Shown: positions 37,774-41,681 of the stretch, piece by piece | Position numbering within the stretch: position 1 is the first letter of the stretch | How the letters are laid out: the number at the start of each line of letters is the position of its first letter | Assembly (NCBI GenBank): GCA_910588455.1 | Contig: CAJUPG010000007.1 | Coordinates: forward strand, 1-41,681 | From: an uncultured Oscillospiraceae bacterium | GTDB lineage: Bacteria > Bacillota > Clostridia > Oscillospirales > Oscillospiraceae | DNA length: 41,681 nucleotides | Direction of reading: 5' to 3' | Program-made: the position numbers and the translations under genes | Notes under the pieces: generated by a model | Database searches by the model: none | Seen by the model: the letters and a program-made list of their open reading frames with translations, nothing else | What the model was told of the DNA's origin: nothing

Positions 37774-39240
37774 ATGTCTATGATTAAAATCGAAAACCTG
37801 ACCTTTTCCTATCCGGGAAGCTATGATCCGGTCTTTGAACAGATCAACTTTCAGATTGACACCGATTGGAAGCTGGGCCTGATTGGCCGGAATGGCCGGG
37901 GAAAAACGACATTTTTAAAGCTCTTGCAGAAAAAATATGAATACAGCGGGACTATTGTGTCCTCGGTTTCCTTCGACTATTTCCCCTACCCGGTAAACGA
38001 CCCCGCCCAGTGGACCCAGGAGGTTTTGCAGGAGGTGTGCCCCCAGGCGGAGGAGTGGGAGCTGCTGCGGGAGTTTTCCTGCCTGGAGGTGGACCCGGAC
38101 GTGCTTTGGAGGCCCTTTCAGACCCTTTCCAATGGAGAGCAGACCAAAGTGCTGCTGGCGGCACTGTTTTTAAACCAGGGGCGTTTCCTGCTGATTGACG
38201 AGCCGACGAACCATCTGGACCGGGCGGCGCGGGAGCTGGTCTCCCAGTATCTGCGGCGGAAAAAGGGGTTTGTTCTGGTGTCCCATGACCGGCATTTTCT
38301 GGACGGCTGTGTGGACCATATCCTGTCCTTCAACCGGACCAACATTGAGGTGCAAAGCGGAAATTTTTCCTCCTGGATGGAGAATTTTACCCGGCAGCAG
38401 GAGTTTGAGCAGGCCCGGCACGACCGCTTGCAGGGTGAGGTGAAGCGGCTTCAGCAGGCCGCCCGGCGGGCCGCGTCCTGGTCTGCCCGGACGGAGGCGT
38501 CCAAAATTGGAACGGGGGCCTATGACCGGGGCTTTATTGGGCATAAGGCCGCAAAAATGATGAAGCGGTCCAAGGCGGTGGAGGCGAGACGGGAGCAGGC
38601 CGCAGAGGAGAAGGCCGGGCTTCTGAAGAACGTGGAGACGGCGGAGGAGCTGAAGCTGTTTCCGCTGTCCGACCACCGGGACCGGTTCGTTACTTTTTCA
38701 GACGTTGTGGTCCGCTATGGAGAGCGGACTGTCTGCGGACCGGTCTCCTTCACCCTGCGGCGGGGAGAGCGGGTGGTTTTAGAGGGGAAAAACGGCAGCG
38801 GAAAGAGCAGCCTTCTAAAGCTGCTGCTGGGACAGCCCGTTCCCCACACCGGGGAGGTGACTACCGCCTCCGGGCTGGTGATCTCCTACGTGCCCCAGAA
38901 CACCGGACATCTGCGGGGAAGCCTTGCGGACTTCGCGGCGGAGCATAACCTGGACGAGAGTCTGTTTAAAACGATTTTGCGAAAGATGGATTTTGAGCGG
39001 GTGCAGTTTGAAAAAAATCTGGAGGACCTCTCCAGCGGCCAAAGGAAAAAGGTGCTGCTGGCCAGAAGCCTGTGCGAGCGGGCCCATGTGTATGTGTGGG
39101 ACGAACCGCTCAACTTTATCGACATCTATTCCCGGATGCAGGTGGAGCAGCTGCTGTGCCGGTTTGCCCCTGCGATGATTTTTGTGGAGCATGACCGGGT
39201 GTTTCAGGAGACTGTGGCAACAAAAGTGCTTTCTCTGTAA
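37774..39240 (+). CDS. ABC-F ribosomal protection protein, Lsa-like
   Basis: 488-residue protein with two ABC ATPase domains and no membrane segments. Domain 1: Walker A GRNGRGKTT (residues 38-46), signature LSNGEQTK, Walker B LLIDEPTNHLD. A charged interdomain linker follows (about residues 200-290). Domain 2: GKNGSGKSS, LSSGQRKK, and VYVWDEPLNFID, a form seen in Lsa/Vga-type proteins. These bind stalled ribosomes and dislodge lincosamides, streptogramin A and pleuromutilins. Housekeeping ABC-F proteins (EttA, Uup) differ in these motifs. ATG 37774 has GGGAGG 7 bases upstream; a continuous frame upstream to 37561 is only the leader. Regulation is by the attenuator. Resistance spectrum is inferred, not shown. 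Confidence 0.88.
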   Translation: MSMIKIENLTFSYPGSYDPVFEQINFQIDTDWKLGLIGRNGRGKTTFLKLLQKKYEYSGTIVSSVSFDYFPYPVNDPAQWTQEVLQEVCPQAEEWELLREFSCLEVDPDVLWRPFQTLSNGEQTKVLLAALFLNQGRFLLIDEPTNHLDRAARELVSQYLRRKKGFVLVSHDRHFLDGCVDHILSFNRTNIEVQSGNFSSWMENFTRQQEFEQARHDRLQGEVKRLQQAARRAASWSARTEASKIGTGAYDRGFIGHKAAKMMKRSKAVEARREQAAEEKAGLLKNVETAEELKLFPLSDHRDRFVTFSDVVVRYGERTVCGPVSFTLRRGERVVLEGKNGSGKSSLLKLLLGQPVPHTGEVTTASGLVISYVPQNTGHLRGSLADFAAEHNLDESLFKTILRKMDFERVQFEKNLEDLSSGQRKKVLLARSLCERAHVYVWDEPLNFIDIYSRMQVEQLLCRFAPAMIFVEHDRVFQETVATKVLSL

Positions 39241-39298
39241 AGAGAGGCTGTGATGAGGGCGGAAAGCCGGGCAAAAAAGACGACTGAACTTTTTAACC

Positions 39299-39327
39299 TT
39301 GACAACGCCGGAGGATACCTTTATTAT
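39299..39327 (+). promoter_or_regulatory. Promoter of the RNA methyltransferase-dprA-topA genes
   Basis: TTGACA (39299-39304), 17-base spacer, TATTAT (39322-39327); coding starts at 39355. Confidence 0.8.
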
Positions 39328-39354
39328 AAGGAAGAATTCAGCGCAGGGGAGGGA

Positions 39355-40125
39355 ATGGGTTTGCCGGAAATTGTTACAAGTCGAAAAAATCCCCTGATCA
39401 CGCATATACGCCGGCTGCTCTCCCACCGGGCCGCCCGCCGGGAGGCGGGGGAATTTGCCGGAGACGGCGAAAAGCTGCTGGAGGAGGCGGTACGCTGGGG
39501 GGCGGCGCTGACCGCCGTGGTATACACCCAGCGGGCCAAGCTTCCCCCCATTCCGGAGGGAGTGCGCCAGATTCAGGTGCCTGAGGATGTGATGCAGTCC
39601 CTCTCCCCCATGAAGAGTCCCCAGGGGGTGTTGTTCACCGGGAAAATTCCGGCGCTCCGGCCTCCGGAACGATTGTCTGGCCGGCGCTGGCTGGTGCTGG
39701 ACGGCTTGCAGGACCCGGGCAACGTGGGGACCATCTGGCGTACCGCCGACGCCCTGGAGGCGGACGGCCTGCTGCTGGTGAACCGCTGCGCCGATCCCTG
39801 GAGCCACAAGACGGTGCGGGCCTCTATGGGGGCCTGTTTCCGTCTGCCGGTCTGGGAGCTGGAGGCGGAGGAGCTGGCCCCTCTGCTGAAGCGCTCCGGG
39901 CTGCCTCTGTACGCCGCCGCCCTGGGGGAAGGGGCCCAAGATGTGCGGTGCATTGACGCAGACCGGTGCGCCTTGGCCATCGGCAACGAGGGACAGGGAC
40001 TGTCCCAGGCCGTGCTGGCCGCCGGAGATGCCCTGGTAAAAATCCCTATGCGGCCCCGGTGCGAATCGCTGAACGCTGCGGCCGCCGCCGCGGTGCTTTT
40101 GTGGGAGCTGGCCCGCCGGGCGTGA
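39355..40125 (+). CDS. TrmH/SpoU-family RNA 2'-O-ribose methyltransferase
   Basis: 256-residue SPOUT enzyme. The N-terminal substrate-binding part (IVTSRKNPLITHIRRLL ... GDGEKLLEEA) resembles RlmB/TsnR relatives. The knot contains DGLQDPGNVGTIWRTADA, AIGNEGQGLS and the C-terminal SLNAAAAAAVLLWE. It methylates a ribose in rRNA or tRNA using S-adenosylmethionine; the target position is not evident. ATG 39355 lies 28 bases after a good promoter; an in-frame GTG/ATG upstream would be before the -10. A GGGGAGGG site precedes it. It is followed by dprA after 13 bases. Confidence 0.9.
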   Translation: MGLPEIVTSRKNPLITHIRRLLSHRAARREAGEFAGDGEKLLEEAVRWGAALTAVVYTQRAKLPPIPEGVRQIQVPEDVMQSLSPMKSPQGVLFTGKIPALRPPERLSGRRWLVLDGLQDPGNVGTIWRTADALEADGLLLVNRCADPWSHKTVRASMGACFRLPVWELEAEELAPLLKRSGLPLYAAALGEGAQDVRCIDADRCALAIGNEGQGLSQAVLAAGDALVKIPMRPRCESLNAAAAAAVLLWELARRA

Positions 40126-40138
40126 AAGAGGTAAAAGT

Positions 40139-41362
40139 ATGGCGAATTTGAAATACTGGGTCTGGCTTACCACCCGGGAATACGTGTGGCCGGGGGCGGT
40201 GCGGAGCATTGTTGACTATTTCGGCTCCCCGGAGCGGGCGTTCTATGGGACGGAGCGGGATTTTGAACAGGTTGAAGGGCTCAACGAGCGGATGCTGAAA
40301 GCCCTGCTGGACAAGGGAACCGCCCGGGCAGACGACATTTTGGGGGAGTGCGACCGATTGGGTATTCGCCTCATGACCTGCCAGGACGCGGAGTATCCGG
40401 AGCGGCTGAACCAGCTGCCCGACAAGCCCATGCTGCTGTATATTCAGGGAAAGCGCTTCGACTTTGACGAGGAAGCCGCCATCGGCGTGGTGGGGGCCCG
40501 GGAGTGCACAGCCTACGGCAGGAGCGCGGCCTCCCGGATTGGCCTGGAGCTGGCCCGGGGCGGAGCGCTTGTGGTGTCCGGCATGGCCCAGGGGGTGGAT
40601 TCCATGGCCCTCCAGGGGGCGCTGAAGGGCGGCGGCCGGGCGGTTTCTGTGCTGGCCAACGGACTGGATGTGTTCTATCCCGCCTCCAGCCGGAGCATTC
40701 AGGAGGACATCGCCGTGGCCGGGATGCTGATTTCCGAGTATCCCCCGGGCACCACTGTCAACGGCCGGAACTTCCCCGTCCGGAACCGGATCATCAGCGG
40801 GCTTTCCCTGGGGGTGCTGGCGGTGGAGTGCAAGCGCTCCAGTGGGACGATGCTCACCATCAACCACGCCCAGGAGCAGGACCGGGATGTGTTCGCCGTG
40901 CCGGGGAGCATTTTTTCGGAGCTGAGCACCGGGACCAACTGGCTCATCCGCCAGGGAGCCCACCCGGTCACCTGCGGCGAGGACATTTTGGTGGAATACC
41001 GGGACCGCTTCCCGGCCAAACTGGCAGGAAAGAGGCCCCTGTCCCCCGGCGAGCGGGAGGAACGGGTGGGCGGTATGGCGCCTATTCCCCCGGAACAGCC
41101 GGTTTCCCAGGAAAGCTTGGAGGAAAAAGCGCCCCCGAAGCCCAGAATCTCCCGGGAGGAGCAGACCAAGCTGTTCACCGACGACCAGCTGACGGTGCTG
41201 CTGGCCCTGCGGACGGGCAGCCGCTCCGCCGACGAGCTGGTGGAGGAGACCCAGATTCCCGTCCGGCGGGTGCAGACCGCCCTTACTATGCTCCAGATTC
41301 AGGGGACGGTGAGCGAGGGGCCGGGCCGCCGGTTTGTGTGCCAGGTAGAGCTGGCGGATTAA
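40139..41362 (+). CDS. dprA: DNA-processing protein DprA
   Basis: 407-residue DprA/Smf. An N-terminal SAM-like domain precedes the Rossmann fold (IGVVGARECTAYGRSAASRIGLELARGGALVVSGMAQGVDSMA; then SEYPPGTTVNGRNFPVRNRIISGLS), which binds single-stranded DNA and loads RecA during transformation. The C-terminal DML1-like winged helix (about 345-400) is present. Full length. It lies immediately before topA, a common Firmicute order. Whether the organism is competent cannot be told. Confidence 0.95.
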   Translation: MANLKYWVWLTTREYVWPGAVRSIVDYFGSPERAFYGTERDFEQVEGLNERMLKALLDKGTARADDILGECDRLGIRLMTCQDAEYPERLNQLPDKPMLLYIQGKRFDFDEEAAIGVVGARECTAYGRSAASRIGLELARGGALVVSGMAQGVDSMALQGALKGGGRAVSVLANGLDVFYPASSRSIQEDIAVAGMLISEYPPGTTVNGRNFPVRNRIISGLSLGVLAVECKRSSGTMLTINHAQEQDRDVFAVPGSIFSELSTGTNWLIRQGAHPVTCGEDILVEYRDRFPAKLAGKRPLSPGEREERVGGMAPIPPEQPVSQESLEEKAPPKPRISREEQTKLFTDDQLTVLLALRTGSRSADELVEETQIPVRRVQTALTMLQIQGTVSEGPGRRFVCQVELAD

Positions 41363-41392
41363 GTTTTGAAAGATTTTTGGAGGGTGTCCAAC

Positions 41393-41681
41393 GTGGCAGC
41401 AAAAACAGATTTGGTAATTGTGGAGTCGCCGTCCAAGGCGAAAACCATTGGAAAATATTTAGGGCCCGGCTATGAGGTGAAGGCCTCTATGGGCCATGTG
41501 CGGGATTTGCTGAAAAGCAAGCTCAGCGTAGACATAGAGGCCGGCTTCGTCCCTAACTATCAGCCCATCAAGGGGAAGGAGGAGACCATCAGCGAACTGA
41601 AAAAGGCCGCAAAAAAAAGCGGCAGGGTCTATCTGGCCACCGACCCGGACCGGGAAGGGGAGGCCATCTCCTGGCACCTGA
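41393..41681 (+). CDS. topA: DNA topoisomerase I (partial, N-terminus only)
   Basis: The first 96 codons are present, from GTG 41393 (GGAGG 8 bases upstream), then the window ends. The TOPRIM domain is clear: VIVESPSKAKTIGKYLG with the catalytic glutamate, and ATDPDREGEAISWHL with the metal-binding DxD. It relaxes negative supercoils. It follows dprA after 30 bases. Confidence 0.96.
   Translation, partial: MAAKTDLVIVESPSKAKTIGKYLGPGYEVKASMGHVRDLLKSKLSVDIEAGFVPNYQPIKGKEETISELKKAAKKSGRVYLATDPDREGEAISWHL

Overview
The window looks like chromosomal DNA from a fairly GC-rich Clostridia bacterium of the Oscillospiraceae type (the Flavonifractor/Lawsonibacter neighbourhood is my best guess). The evidence is Gram-positive style promoters and Shine-Dalgarno sequences, a SAM-I riboswitch in front of metK, an ECF transporter module next to truA, a ClpE-like ATPase, a dprA-topA pair, a CvpA/DUF5711 pair, and many small PadR, XRE, WYL, MarR and TetR regulators. 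The genus is inference; no rRNA is present.

Layout. Positions 1-1675 (minus) hold a redox/sulfur operon: ferredoxin, iron-sulfur membrane protein, rhodanese and a CoA-disulfide-reductase-like flavoprotein that runs off the left edge. Next comes a WYL regulator with a DUF3795 protein (minus). Then metK under a SAM-I riboswitch, and a DUF2975 membrane protein with a YozG-like HTH protein behind a large palindrome. 5.9-9.3 kb is an rRNA-methyltransferase-like gene with ecfA1-ecfA2-ecfT. 9.3-12.7 kb has a frameshifted small gene, an unusual XRE-TruA fusion, DUF5711 and CvpA. 12.7-17.0 kb has clpE and gltX. 17-20 kb holds small regulators (XRE-membrane protein, PadR with DUF2812 under a perfect inverted repeat, and an ECF-type sigma factor with two tiny downstream genes). 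20.1-25.5 kb has a DAACS symporter, then a MarR-linked divergon: MFS-mtnA-class II aldolase one way and marR-TauE the other. This looks like a methylthioadenosine/5-deoxynucleoside salvage (DHAP shunt) module. 25.5-29.1 kb has ftsK/spoIIIE and uppP.

The most unusual stretch is 29.2-30.6 kb, visibly richer in A and T. It holds two homologous ribbon-helix-helix genes on the minus strand. Each faces a small plus-strand transcription unit made of a duplicated promoter-bearing repeat, a private hairpin and a U-tract. Beside them is a third convergent pair: a 27-residue peptide gene whose Shine-Dalgarno sits in a hairpin, opposed by a short RNA driven from a consensus promoter, both ending at one bidirectional terminator. 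The last pair has the architecture of a type I toxin-antitoxin locus. None of these RNAs is proven; they are read from promoter, hairpin and overlap geometry.

30.6-33.5 kb is a thioredoxin operon with a flavoprotein lacking clear NADPH motifs, plus an M3-type lipoprotein peptidase. A TetR gene is divergent from glgB. Then come an orphan membrane protein, an Lsa-like ABC-F ribosome protection protein behind a leader-peptide/terminator attenuator, a SpoU-type RNA methyltransferase, dprA and the start of topA. No tRNA, rRNA, CRISPR array, transposase or integrase was recognised.
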